DNA from: Sulfuriferula multivorans
Lineage (GTDB): Bacteria; Pseudomonadota; Gammaproteobacteria; Burkholderiales; Thiobacillaceae
Direction: 5' to 3'
NCBI GenBank assembly: GCA_010365175.1
Contig: JAAFGW010000148.1
Location: 1-6,975, forward strand
Length of the DNA stretch: 6,975 bases
Shown: in pieces, positions 1 to 5,923 of the stretch
How positions within the stretch are numbered: the first letter of the stretch is position 1
Layout of the letters: the number at the start of each line of letters is the position of its first letter
Program-made: the position numbers and the translations under genes
The notes under the pieces: generated by a model
What the model saw: only the letters and a program-made list of their open reading frames with translations
What the model was told of the DNA's origin: nothing
Databases searched by the model: none

Positions 1-1119
1 GATGAACAGAATGGCGGCCATTGAGGCGACCGGCAGATAGGCAGCAAGCGGCGCGACCAGCAGGACAATCAGCAGCAGAAATACCGCTGACATCGCTGCA
101 GCCAAAGGTGTTTTTGCGCCCGAGGCGTAATTCACGCCGCTACGGTTGAACGAGCCGCTGGAGGCATAACCGGAGAAAAAGCTGCCCGCAATATTCGACA
201 AGCCCTGCCCGACAAACTCCTGGTTGCTATCGATTCGCTGGTCTGACTTGCTTGCGACCGAGCGTGCAATGGCGACAGCTTCGGTTAAAGCCAGAATTGC
301 AATGATGGTGGCGGGAAACAGGGTTTGCTTGATGGCCGTGAGGGAAAAGTCCGGCAGCGATATGGGTGGGAACGATGCAATCAGTGCGCCCACCGTGTGG
401 ATACCGGTTTGCTCTGCACCCAACTCGTAGTTGAGGAGGGTGGCAACCAGGCTGCCAGCCACCATGGCGACTATCATGTAAGGCAGTTTGCTCAGATAGC
501 GTTTGGCAAGGATGCCCGACACCAGCGTGACCAGGCCTACTGTGAGCACCCAGGGCTGCGTATCGACGATATGGGTGCCAAACTGGATGAGCACCTCATG
601 AAAGTGCGCACCGCGCGATATGTCCAGCCCGAAGAAGTTCTTGATCTGGCTGGTGGCGATCAGTATCGCCGCGCCTGCGGTGAACCCGATGATGACTGTG
701 TGAGAGATGAAATTGACCAGCGCACCCAGTCGCGCAAGCCCCATTGCCAGTTGGATCAGCCCGGCCAGTAAGGTCAGTGTGAGCACCATGCCGATGAATT
801 GCGCGCTACCGGGTTCGGCCAGCGGACTGATGGACGCAAAAACCACAATCGAAATGGCGGTTGTGGGTCCCGATACCAGATGCCAGCTTGAGCCCCACAT
901 GGCCCCTACGATGGCCGGCACCATGGCCGCATACAAACCATATTCAGGGGGCAGACCGGCGATGGTCGCAAAGGCCACCGCTTGAGGCAGAACGATCATC
1001 GCACCGGTTAGCGCAGCAAGGGCGTCGCTTTTGAAAGTTTGCTGGGTGACGTTGGGCCACCAGCGCAAAAAGGGTAGCAGGCGATAAAGCCAGAGTGGGC
1101 AGGCCTTGAGATCGATCAC
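1..1119 (-). CDS. SulP/SLC26 family anion transporter, N-terminal 373 codons (C-terminus off the left edge)
   Basis: This is an inner-membrane transporter of the SulP (SLC26) family, whose members move sulfate, bicarbonate or other anions; the substrate cannot be read from sequence. The translated frame is open from the GTG at 1119-1117 to the window edge. Family marks seen: PQAVAFATIAGLPPEYGLY at residues 45-63, matching the sulfate-transporter signature region, then GSSW (76-79) and GPTTAIS (84-90). Near the visible end is a stretch with GSFFSGYASSGSFNRSG followed by GAKTPLA, typical of the later membrane core. Most of the protein is hydrophobic helices. The remaining helices and the expected cytoplasmic STAS domain lie outside the window. 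The GTG start is chosen because an in-frame stop (TAA, 1140-1138) lies seven codons upstream, no ATG lies between, and GGAG (1128-1125) sits 5 nt before it. It is transcribed divergently from the cytochrome pair. Confidence 0.9.
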   Translation of the reverse strand, partial: MIDLKACPLWLYRLLPFLRWWPNVTQQTFKSDALAALTGAMIVLPQAVAFATIAGLPPEYGLYAAMVPAIVGAMWGSSWHLVSGPTTAISIVVFASISPLAEPGSAQFIGMVLTLTLLAGLIQLAMGLARLGALVNFISHTVIIGFTAGAAILIATSQIKNFFGLDISRGAHFHEVLIQFGTHIVDTQPWVLTVGLVTLVSGILAKRYLSKLPYMIVAMVAGSLVATLLNYELGAEQTGIHTVGALIASFPPISLPDFSLTAIKQTLFPATIIAILALTEAVAIARSVASKSDQRIDSNQEFVGQGLSNIAGSFFSGYASSGSFNRSGVNYASGAKTPLAAAMSAVFLLLIVLLVAPLAAYLPVASMAAILFI

Positions 1120-1284
1120 GAAAACTCCAGAAGAATATTACCGAATAATACTATATCCACTTGCCATAAAAGGATTTATGACAGTCAAGAGACGTATTGA
1201 GTAGGGTATACGGTTTTATAATGAATATTAAATCCTGCGACAGACAGGGTCCTGATTACAACTCAACCAGAGAGAGCGAGGAAG
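1120..1284. promoter_or_regulatory. AT-rich divergent intergenic region between the sulP-type gene and the cytochrome pair
   Basis: These 165 bases separate two divergently transcribed genes and must hold promoters for both. The region is clearly richer in A/T than the coding sequence beside it. The octamer GAATATTA occurs twice in direct orientation, at 1133-1140 and 1223-1230. On the minus strand a TTGACT box (1188-1183) is present, but I see no well-spaced -10 partner for it. No riboswitch or RNA gene was recognised. Confidence 0.5.
1197..1222 (+). promoter_or_regulatory. Candidate sigma-70 promoter for the cytochrome pair
   Basis: A perfect TATAAT hexamer lies at 1217-1222, about 60 nt before the first cytochrome ATG. 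The nearest -35-like hexamer is TTGAGT at 1197-1202, but the 14-nt spacer is shorter than the usual 16-18. At standard spacing the -35 sequence is poor. Either the promoter is activator-assisted or the -10 match is chance in AT-rich DNA. Confidence 0.35.
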
Positions 1285-1620
1285 ATGAAAACCACCACGA
1301 TAGCGCTGTGCGCATCCGTGCTGTTGGTGTTGGCCGTGCCGGTACAGGCAGCGGGCGACCCCAAGGCCGGACAACTGAAAACCTCGATGTGTGCCGGTTG
1401 CCACGGCATTCCAGGCTGGCGTACTGCATACCCCAGTGTTTATAGCGTGCCCAAGCTGGGCGGACAACATGCCGATTACATCGTGGCGGCACTCAAGGCC
1501 TACAAAAGCGGTGAGCGCAGCCATCCGAGCATGAAAGGGATTGCCGGGAGCTTGACCGAGCAGGACATGGAAGATCTGGCCGCCTATTACGCTTCTTCCT
1601 ACAGCGGCCCTGCCAACTAA
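1285..1620 (+). CDS. Periplasmic mono-haem cytochrome c, class I (c553/c4-like), first of a tandem pair
   Basis: A secreted electron carrier of 111 residues. Residues 1-22 form a signal peptide (Lys2, a hydrophobic core, then VQA before the likely cut), placing the mature protein in the periplasm. Haem attaches covalently at CAGCH, Cys36 and Cys39, with His40 as proximal ligand; Met83, in HPSMKG, is the likely distal ligand. The stretch PKLGGQHADYI and the C-terminal helix around LTEQDMEDLAAYYAS are typical of small class I cytochromes of the c553/c4 group. Compared with its downstream paralogue it has about four extra residues in the loop after the haem motif (GIPGWRTAYPSVYS). The sequence GAGGAAG ends directly at the ATG, so the ribosome-binding site is close but purine-rich. 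It lies 14 nt before the second cytochrome gene and is very probably co-transcribed. The redox partner is unknown. Confidence 0.92.
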   Translation: MKTTTIALCASVLLVLAVPVQAAGDPKAGQLKTSMCAGCHGIPGWRTAYPSVYSVPKLGGQHADYIVAALKAYKSGERSHPSMKGIAGSLTEQDMEDLAAYYASSYSGPAN

Positions 1621-1622
1621 CC

Positions 1623-1627
1623 GAGGA
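1623..1627 (+). promoter_or_regulatory. Ribosome-binding site of the second cytochrome gene
   Basis: GAGGA lies 7 nt before the ATG at 1635, within the 14-nt gap after the first cytochrome stop codon. It confirms the start and gives the second gene its own initiation signal. Confidence 0.7.
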
Positions 1628-1634
1628 CGACACC

Positions 1635-1958
1635 ATGAAAAAAACATTGTTTATCCTCGCGACCGTCGCGTTGGGTTTTTCGCTGCAGGTACACGCCAAG
1701 GGTAATTATGAAGCAGGCAAGGCCAAGTCCACCACGTGTGCCGGTTGTCACGGCGCAGATGGGGTAAGCACCGTGCCTTCTTTCCCTAAGTTGGCGGGCC
1801 AGCAACGCGATTACCTATACCACTCGCTCATATCCTATAAGTCGGGCAAACGCAGCAATCCCATCATGGCAGGCCAAGTGCAAACCCTGACCGATGAAGA
1901 CATGTTGGATCTGGCTATGTTCTTCTCCAAACAGAAGGGCCTGGAAGTGAAATATTGA
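1635..1958 (+). CDS. Periplasmic mono-haem cytochrome c, class I (c553/c4-like), second of a tandem pair
   Basis: A secreted electron carrier of 107 residues. The signal peptide spans residues 1-21 (MKK start, hydrophobic core, VHA before the cut). The haem site is CAGCH with Cys35, Cys38 and His39, and Met78 in NPIMAG is the likely distal ligand. It aligns along its length with the preceding gene product: CAGCHG, then FPKLAGQQRDYL against VPKLGGQHADYI, YKSGKRSNP against YKSGERSHP, and LTDEDMLDLAMFF against LTEQDMEDLAAYY. The two genes therefore look like an old tandem duplication with diverged surface residues. The C-terminal helix is followed by only a short tail. Transcription should end at the hairpin starting at 1984. 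The two products may work as successive carriers or as a pair; the sequence does not say which. Confidence 0.92.
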   Translation: MKKTLFILATVALGFSLQVHAKGNYEAGKAKSTTCAGCHGADGVSTVPSFPKLAGQQRDYLYHSLISYKSGKRSNPIMAGQVQTLTDEDMLDLAMFFSKQKGLEVKY

Positions 1959-1983
1959 GCAGGCTGTCTTAATCCGACAAAAC

Positions 1984-2019
1984 GGGCGTTGCCATTCAAT
2001 TGGCAGCGCCCATTTTCTT
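1984..2019. terminator. Bidirectional rho-independent terminator between convergent genes
   Basis: GGGCGTTGCCA (1984-1994) pairs with TGGCAGCGCCC (2001-2011) in an 11-bp stem with one G-U pair and a 6-nt loop. On the plus strand it is followed by ATTTTCTT; on the minus strand by GTTTTGT (1983-1977). It lies 25 nt after the cytochrome stop and 27 nt after the cyclase stop, so it can serve both transcripts. Confidence 0.85.
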
Positions 2020-2038
2020 GGATTATGCATTTTGCAGG

Positions 2039-3913
2039 TCAAGCGTTGCTGGCGCACACCTGGTTACGTCCGTCCTTCTTGGCTTGATAGAGCGCCTTGT
2101 CTGCCGCACTGACCAGCGCATCGATGTCGGCGGTGTCCAATTCGTGCACCGCGACACCGATACTGGCCGTTATGGTTTTCTCAGTGTGTCCGATCAGAAT
2201 CTGTTTGGCTTCCAGGCTGGCACGCAAACGTTCGGCAGAGTGCATCGCGGCCTTGAGGTCAGTGCTGGGGCAGATAACCAGAAATTCCTCGCCGCCGATG
2301 CGGCATACGCTGTCTTCCCGGCGTGCTGATGCGCGCAGCGAATGCGCGGCTTCGCGTAGCACAATATCTCCGCTGGCATGACCAAAAGTGTCATTGATCT
2401 GTTTGAAATGGTCGATGTCGACCACCATCACCGATAGCGGCAAGCCGGAGCGGGTAGCTGCGCTCCATGCCTGTGAGAGCAGGTCCATGGCCGAACGACG
2501 ATTGGGCAGCCCGGTTAACAAATCGGTGAGGGCAGCATTTGCCAGCCGGCGATTGGCAACGGCGAGTTCTGCCGCAGTCTGGCGAAGTTGGGCCCGGTCT
2601 TTGGACCATGCATTTTGCAGTTGCACCAGGCGCTGCGCTGAAAGGAGTCGAGCGCGCAGTCCGATGGCGCTGATTGTGCTGGGTGCGTAGGCATCAGCCC
2701 CTACTTCGTAAGCACCCGTCCGATGGGCTTCATCGTTGTCGTCCGCCATCAGCACAATGTGCATGCTCTGGCCTTCTTCGGTTGCGCGTAAGGCCTGGCA
2801 TAAGTCAGAACCATTCAGACGCGGTAAATTCATGTGGGCGAGGATGACATGGGGCAGCACCTCCATTGCCAATGCCAGGGCGGCATTGCCATCATCGGCC
2901 GGGTAAACGAAATGCCCGCCTTCTTCAATCAGCAATCCCATGATCCGATGGCGGGTTTGGGCGTTGCCATCTGCAACCAGAATGCGTAATGATGATTCTT
3001 TGTTCGAAGAGGACTGTGTGCACTGTGTGAGCTCGGTGAAGGGAGGCAATGAGGCGGTAGGGATGTGAAGCAGTTCGCCCCAGTCACGCCAGCTCGCAAT
3101 GACTTCGTCAATGAAGAGTCCGGAAGCCTCAAGCGGGATATCGAGTTCGGTTGCCAGTGATATCCATTCCTTGGCTAGTCTGGGGCGTTGATCTGCTTCT
3201 GCCAGACCAAGGTCAGCCAGGCGATGCGATAAACGCAACATCAACGTGAAGCTGGCTGAGCGTGAGTCATGTGGGTAACTTGGGGGAATTTCATCCTCAT
3301 ACTGGGCGATGGGATGGGTAAAGGCCTTGGGGATGCCCCAGTCGCCCATGAGCACGTTGCCCAGTTCGGTATGGTCGGTTTCAAGGTGGATGCGCTCATG
3401 GGCGCCGAGGGTTTGAATTCCCTCTGCACGAAAGTCGGTCAGTACCGTGTTGTATTCATCCGGATACGCGGTTGCCAGTGCCAGTTGGCCCACCTGTGCC
3501 AGCAGGCCACAAATGAACATTTCGTCGGCAGCGGCAACTCTTACGCGCTCGCCCAGCGCCTGCATGGTCAGTCCCATCAGGAGCGAGTGTGACCAGTAGG
3601 CTTGATAATCAAATGCGACGCAGGCACCGGAACGGTATTGGTCCAGCAGTGAAAACCCCAGTGCAAGCTGTCGCACAGTAGTCATGCCTTGGCGCGCGAC
3701 GGCCTCTTGCACCGAGACCACAGGGCGTGCAATGCGCGTAGCGGTGTTGGCGAGTTTGATAAGGCGTCCAGATAAGGCAGGGTCGGTTTGTACGACGCGA
3801 GCAATTTCACCCAGGGTCACATTTTCGCGTTGAGACAACTCGAGCACGGCCAAGGCTACCCCTTTGGGGCTGGGTAATTGCGTGCTGATTTCGAGTTGTT
3901 CTGCCTGTGTCAT
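2039..3913 (-). CDS. HDOD-REC(degenerate)-GGDEF diguanylate cyclase
   Basis: A 624-residue cytosolic protein with no signal peptide or membrane segment, predicted to make cyclic di-GMP from two GTP. Domains in order: HDOD (about 8-280), with the family stretch DPALSGRLIKLANTA at 44-58 and Ala139-Gln140 where HD enzymes have His-Asp; receiver-like domain (about 308-425); a linker likely to be coiled coil (about 426-460); GGDEF domain (about 461-620). The cyclase part looks active: DLLTGLPNR at 464-472, metal ligand Asp499, substrate residues Asn507 and Asp516, and GGEEF at 540-544. An RxxD inhibitory site (531-534) lies five residues before GGEEF, so product feedback is expected. The receiver domain is unusual: the phospho-acceptor position is His360, the second acidic residue is Gly316, and the conserved Thr and Lys are absent. 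The start is supported by AGGA 6 nt upstream. The gene is single and convergent with the cytochromes. The input signal is unknown. Confidence 0.93.
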   Translation of the reverse strand: MTQAEQLEISTQLPSPKGVALAVLELSQRENVTLGEIARVVQTDPALSGRLIKLANTATRIARPVVSVQEAVARQGMTTVRQLALGFSLLDQYRSGACVAFDYQAYWSHSLLMGLTMQALGERVRVAAADEMFICGLLAQVGQLALATAYPDEYNTVLTDFRAEGIQTLGAHERIHLETDHTELGNVLMGDWGIPKAFTHPIAQYEDEIPPSYPHDSRSASFTLMLRLSHRLADLGLAEADQRPRLAKEWISLATELDIPLEASGLFIDEVIASWRDWGELLHIPTASLPPFTELTQCTQSSSNKESSLRILVADGNAQTRHRIMGLLIEEGGHFVYPADDGNAALALAMEVLPHVILAHMNLPRLNGSDLCQALRATEEGQSMHIVLMADDNDEAHRTGAYEVGADAYAPSTISAIGLRARLLSAQRLVQLQNAWSKDRAQLRQTAAELAVANRRLANAALTDLLTGLPNRRSAMDLLSQAWSAATRSGLPLSVMVVDIDHFKQINDTFGHASGDIVLREAAHSLRASARREDSVCRIGGEEFLVICPSTDLKAAMHSAERLRASLEAKQILIGHTEKTITASIGVAVHELDTADIDALVSAADKALYQAKKDGRNQVCASNA

Positions 3914-3959
3914 CTGTGGTCCTGATTAAGTGCGGCAATACGAATAGCACGGGATCAGG
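3914..3959 (-). promoter_or_regulatory. 5' leader of the cyclase gene: ribosome-binding site inside a possible hairpin
   Basis: Read on the minus strand, AGGA (3923-3920) lies 6 nt before the cyclase ATG. The overlapping ATCAGG (3926-3921) is complementary to CCTGAT (3959-3954). Inside this, GTGC (3950-3947) pairs with GCAC (3933-3930), leaving a symmetric 3/3 internal loop and a 13-nt apical loop. The fold would hide most of the Shine-Dalgarno sequence. The pairing is seen in the sequence; a regulatory role is inference, and 6 bp plus 4 bp is a modest structure. Confidence 0.35.
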
Positions 3960-3981
3960 GTCGACCCGGTGCGTGCGCACC
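3958..3981. repeat. Two adjacent GC-rich palindromes upstream of the cyclase gene
   Basis: GGGTCGACCC (3958-3967) is a perfect 10-bp palindrome. Directly after it, GGTGCG-TG-CGCACC (3968-3981) is a perfect inverted repeat of 6-bp arms with a 2-nt centre. Together they lie 45-68 nt upstream of the cyclase start, where an operator could sit. No T-run follows, so a terminator is unlikely. Confidence 0.45.
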
Positions 3982-4128
3982 CGGCTACGACAGATAACAA
4001 TCCTGAACGGAGCGATTCCTGTGCCACGCTGCTGTTGTAATTTTTACGGTTGCACAGCCGCCGTTATCAGGGTTATCGACAGGATTACAGCAAAATGAAG
4101 ACTTGGACGCGTCGATTGTTGTACACAA
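3982..4128. other. Intergenic stretch between the DUF1841 gene and the cyclase gene
   Basis: The whole gap between the two genes (3914-4128, 215 bases) has no convincing gene. It must contain the cyclase promoter on the minus strand, but no hexamer pair with good match and spacing stands out. A small inverted repeat, GTTGT-AC-ACAAC (4118-4129), overlaps the first base of the DUF1841 stop codon and lacks a T-run, so no clear terminator for the rnf-nth-DUF1841 cluster is seen. Confidence 0.5.
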
Positions 4129-4572
4129 CTAACTATTCAGTTTTTTATTAAGTTGTTGGTCCAGACAGCGCAAGTAGGCAGCTGAATCGAAAGCGGTCTG
4201 GTGTCGTTGCACCTGCCAGATCATTTCCCCCAGGCATTCCATGATGGCGTGCTGGGCGTCCATCGCGTCACTATGCTGCTTGATCAACTGTTGGTAGCGC
4301 TCACGTATGCCGGGAGGCTGATCCACCGATAACTGCTCGGCAATCGCCAGATGCATGGATAAATGCAGAAAAGGATTGGTTTCACCCGCCTCAGGCAAGT
4401 AATCCCGTTCCTGATAACGCTCGGGTTGATCGAGGATGCCATGGTATTCAGGGTGCGCCAGCACCGCATCAAGCGCCGGCTGTTCGGCGCCAGCCAAAGG
4501 CTGGCCAGCGCGATATTTTGCCCATACGGCAAAGAAAAACTGGCGAACCTGGTCGCGGCTGGGATTAAACAT
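4129..4572 (-). CDS. DUF1841 family protein, function unknown
   Basis: A 147-residue soluble protein of the DUF1841 family, recognised from the MFNPSRDQVR start, the FFxxWxKYRxGxPL block (12-26), LAHPEYH (38-44), EAGETNPFLHLSMHLAI (61-77) and DQPPGIR (84-90). Length is near the family norm as I recall it. No signal peptide or membrane segment is visible. Conserved-looking histidines occur in H70-x3-H74, and a second helix carries H100, H108, E112 and E116. This pattern could bind a metal, but that is a guess. The gene is last in the rnf-nth cluster. The start at 4572 matches the family N-terminus, yet it has only a weak upstream purine stretch (GAG) and sits in the last unit of a triplicated 16-bp repeat, so translation probably depends on ribosomes arriving from nth. 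No biochemical function can be assigned. Confidence 0.85.
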   Translation of the reverse strand: MFNPSRDQVRQFFFAVWAKYRAGQPLAGAEQPALDAVLAHPEYHGILDQPERYQERDYLPEAGETNPFLHLSMHLAIAEQLSVDQPPGIRERYQQLIKQHSDAMDAQHAIMECLGEMIWQVQRHQTAFDSAAYLRCLDQQLNKKLNS

Positions 4573-4588
4573 TGCTCGGGCTAAACAT
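4565..4588 (-). other. Mini-ORF 2 in the nth-DUF1841 junction (7 codons)
   Basis: ATG at 4588-4586 overlaps the stop region of mini-ORF 1 and reads MFSPSNV before TAA at 4567-4565. That stop lies just past the DUF1841 ATG (4572-4570), so a terminating ribosome would be placed on the true start. Function is inferred only. Confidence 0.3.
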
Positions 4589-4604
4589 TGCTGGGATTAA
4601 ACAT
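4581..4604 (-). other. Mini-ORF 1 in the nth-DUF1841 junction (7 codons)
   Basis: ATG at 4604-4602 overlaps the nth stop region and reads MFNPSNV before TAG at 4583-4581. It is generated by the first and second repeat units. There is no evidence that the peptide itself matters; a role in passing ribosomes along is inferred. Confidence 0.3.
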
Positions 4605-5229
4605 TTTTATCCTTGTATTCGCACAGGTCAGCAATAAGGCATACACCACATTTGGGTTTGCGCGCCTGACATATATAGCGTCCAAGCAGAATCAGCCAGT
4701 GGTGGGCATCGATGCGAAATTCAGCAGGAATGGTCTTCAGCAGCTTTTTCTCCACCTCCAGAACCGTTTTCCCTGGCGCAAGACCGGTGCGGTTGGACAC
4801 ACGAAAAATGTGGGTATCGACCGCCATGGTCGGCTGACCGAACGCGGTATTGAGAATCACATTGGCTGTCTTGCGCCCGACGCCGGGCAGGGCTTCGAGC
4901 GCAGCCCGGTCAGCAGGAACTTCGCTGTGGTGCAGGTCGATCAACATTTTGCAGGTGGCAATGAGATGACGGGCTTTGCTTTTGTAGAGTCCGATCGTCC
5001 TGATGGTATCGGCCAGCCCGGCTTCGCCCAGTGCGTACAGGGCCTCGGGCGTATGTGCCTTCGGGAATAAACGGCGAGTGGCCAGGTTTACGCCCTTGTC
5101 AGTGGACTGTGCCGACAACACCACGGCCACCAGCAGTTCGAAAGGGGTGGCGTATTCAAGTTCAGTGGTGGGGTGGGGGTTGGCTGTACGTAGCCGGCTG
5201 AAGATTGCTTGTCGCTTGGCTGGATTCAT
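4597..5229 (-). CDS. nth: Endonuclease III (bifunctional DNA glycosylase/AP lyase)
   Basis: A base-excision repair enzyme that removes oxidised pyrimidines from DNA and cuts the abasic site by beta-elimination. It has 210 residues against 211 in E. coli Nth, and the key residues fall at the same numbers: Lys120 (Schiff-base nucleophile) in the helix-hairpin-helix LPGVGRKTAN, and Asp138 in VDTHIFRVSNR. The [4Fe-4S] cluster ligands are Cys187, Cys194, Cys197 and Cys203. All are present, so the enzyme should be active. The ATG at 5229 lies 16 nt after the rnfE stop. Its Shine-Dalgarno sequence is weak (only AGAAG directly against the ATG), suggesting translational coupling to rnfE. The C-terminal codons lie in the first unit of the triplicated 16-bp repeat. 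rnf-nth adjacency is common in proteobacteria; in E. coli nth also follows rsxE. Confidence 0.97.
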   Translation of the reverse strand: MNPAKRQAIFSRLRTANPHPTTELEYATPFELLVAVVLSAQSTDKGVNLATRRLFPKAHTPEALYALGEAGLADTIRTIGLYKSKARHLIATCKMLIDLHHSEVPADRAALEALPGVGRKTANVILNTAFGQPTMAVDTHIFRVSNRTGLAPGKTVLEVEKKLLKTIPAEFRIDAHHWLILLGRYICQARKPKCGVCLIADLCEYKDKNV

Positions 5230-5245
5230 CTTCTAAGCTGACGCT

Positions 5246-5923
5246 TCATGCCGCAGCGAGGTGCGCTGAGTGAGCGCGTTGTTCAGCTCGCGCCTTGCTC
5301 CAGTTGTGAGCCGCAATCAGCAGACCCAGTGAAATAAAGGCGCCGGGCGGCAGAATCGCCAGCAAAAATCCTTGGTAATTAGGCAGCACGTGTAATACGA
5401 ATTGTTTGGCCTCTTCGCCAAATACCAGGTTAATCCCGGAGAGCAATGTGCCCTGGCCGGCGAGTTCGCGCATGCTGCCCAGCACCACCAGCACCAATGT
5501 CAGCCCCAGACCCATTGCAAAGGCATCGACCATGCTATGCAAGGGGTGGTTTTTGGATGCGAACGCGTCGGCACGCGCCAGCACGATACAGTTGGTGGTG
5601 ATGAGCGGAATGAAGATGCCCAGCACCAGATACAAGCGATGAACATAAGCATGCATGGCCAGATCGATCACGGTGACCAGCGCAGCGATAATGAGCACAA
5701 AAACTGGTATGCGAATTTCATGTGGCACAAAATTGCGCACGCCAGAAACCGCGCCACTGGAAAAGACCATCACCAACATGGTGGCCAGACCGAGTGCCAG
5801 CGCGTTCACCAAAGTGGTACTGATCGCCAGCAGCGGACACAAGCCCAGCAATTGCACCAGACCTGCGTTTTGTTTATTGAGGCCATTTTGAAACAGGCTG
5901 CGGAATTCAGTGGCCGTCATCAT
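5246..5923 (-). CDS. rnfE: Rnf/Rsx electron transport complex subunit E
   Basis: An integral inner-membrane subunit of the Rnf (Rsx) complex, which passes electrons between NADH and ferredoxin coupled to ion movement, or in E. coli keeps SoxR reduced. The protein has 225 residues (E. coli RsxE about 231) and about six membrane helices. Family marks are LVQLLGLCPLLA (22-33), ITTNCIVLARADAFA (108-122) and LPPGAF (191-196). Cys29 and Cys112 fit the two cysteines that, in the homologous NqrD, hold an iron centre within the membrane with the partner subunit. The start is set at 5923: AAGGAG lies 7 nt upstream, and a second ATG follows directly at 5920. The frame stays open a further 52 codons upstream, but that part overlaps rnfG and has no family resemblance. 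The gene overlaps the end of rnfG by 17 nt, which implies coupled translation. Confidence 0.94.
   Translation of the reverse strand: MMTATEFRSLFQNGLNKQNAGLVQLLGLCPLLAISTTLVNALALGLATMLVMVFSSGAVSGVRNFVPHEIRIPVFVLIIAALVTVIDLAMHAYVHRLYLVLGIFIPLITTNCIVLARADAFASKNHPLHSMVDAFAMGLGLTLVLVVLGSMRELAGQGTLLSGINLVFGEEAKQFVLHVLPNYQGFLLAILPPGAFISLGLLIAAHNWSKARAEQRAHSAHLAAA

Larger units (their letters stand above)
4558..4605 (-). repeat. Three tandem copies of a 16-bp unit spanning the nth stop and DUF1841 start
   Basis: On the minus strand the unit AATGTTTAATCCCAGC occurs at 4605-4590 and again, identical, at 4573-4558. Between them, at 4589-4574, lies AATGTTTAGCCCGAGC, which differs at three positions. The first copy supplies the last two sense codons and the stop of nth; the last supplies the start and first residues (MFNPS) of DUF1841. 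Because 16 is not a multiple of three, each copy shifts the frame by one. Confidence 0.95.

Noticed and set aside
325..985. Plus-strand open frames opposite the SulP-type gene
   Set aside because: They are shadows of the transporter, whose minus-strand translation shows clear family motifs throughout.
1223..1230. GAATATTA direct repeat (also at 1133-1140) as a regulator site
   Set aside because: Two 8-mers 90 bp apart in AT-rich DNA are easily chance, and their positions relative to a promoter are not informative.
1228..1647. Minus-strand open frame (139 codons) across the first cytochrome gene
   Set aside because: It is antisense to a gene with signal peptide, CxxCH and axial Met, and it has no recognisable features of its own.
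4073..4081. TTATCGACA, one mismatch from a DnaA box
   Set aside because: It is a single site without a cluster of boxes or replication genes nearby, so chance is the better explanation.
3907..4098. A 63-codon plus-strand open frame in the gap upstream of the cyclase gene
   Set aside because: Composition is unlike a protein (clusters of Cys, Arg and Thr), no ribosome-binding site was seen, it overlaps the cyclase start, and it is unlike any family I recognise.
4118..4129. GTTGT-AC-ACAAC inverted repeat at the end of the DUF1841 gene as a terminator
   Set aside because: The stem is only 5 bp, AT-rich, with a 2-nt centre and no T-run, so it cannot form a standard terminator.
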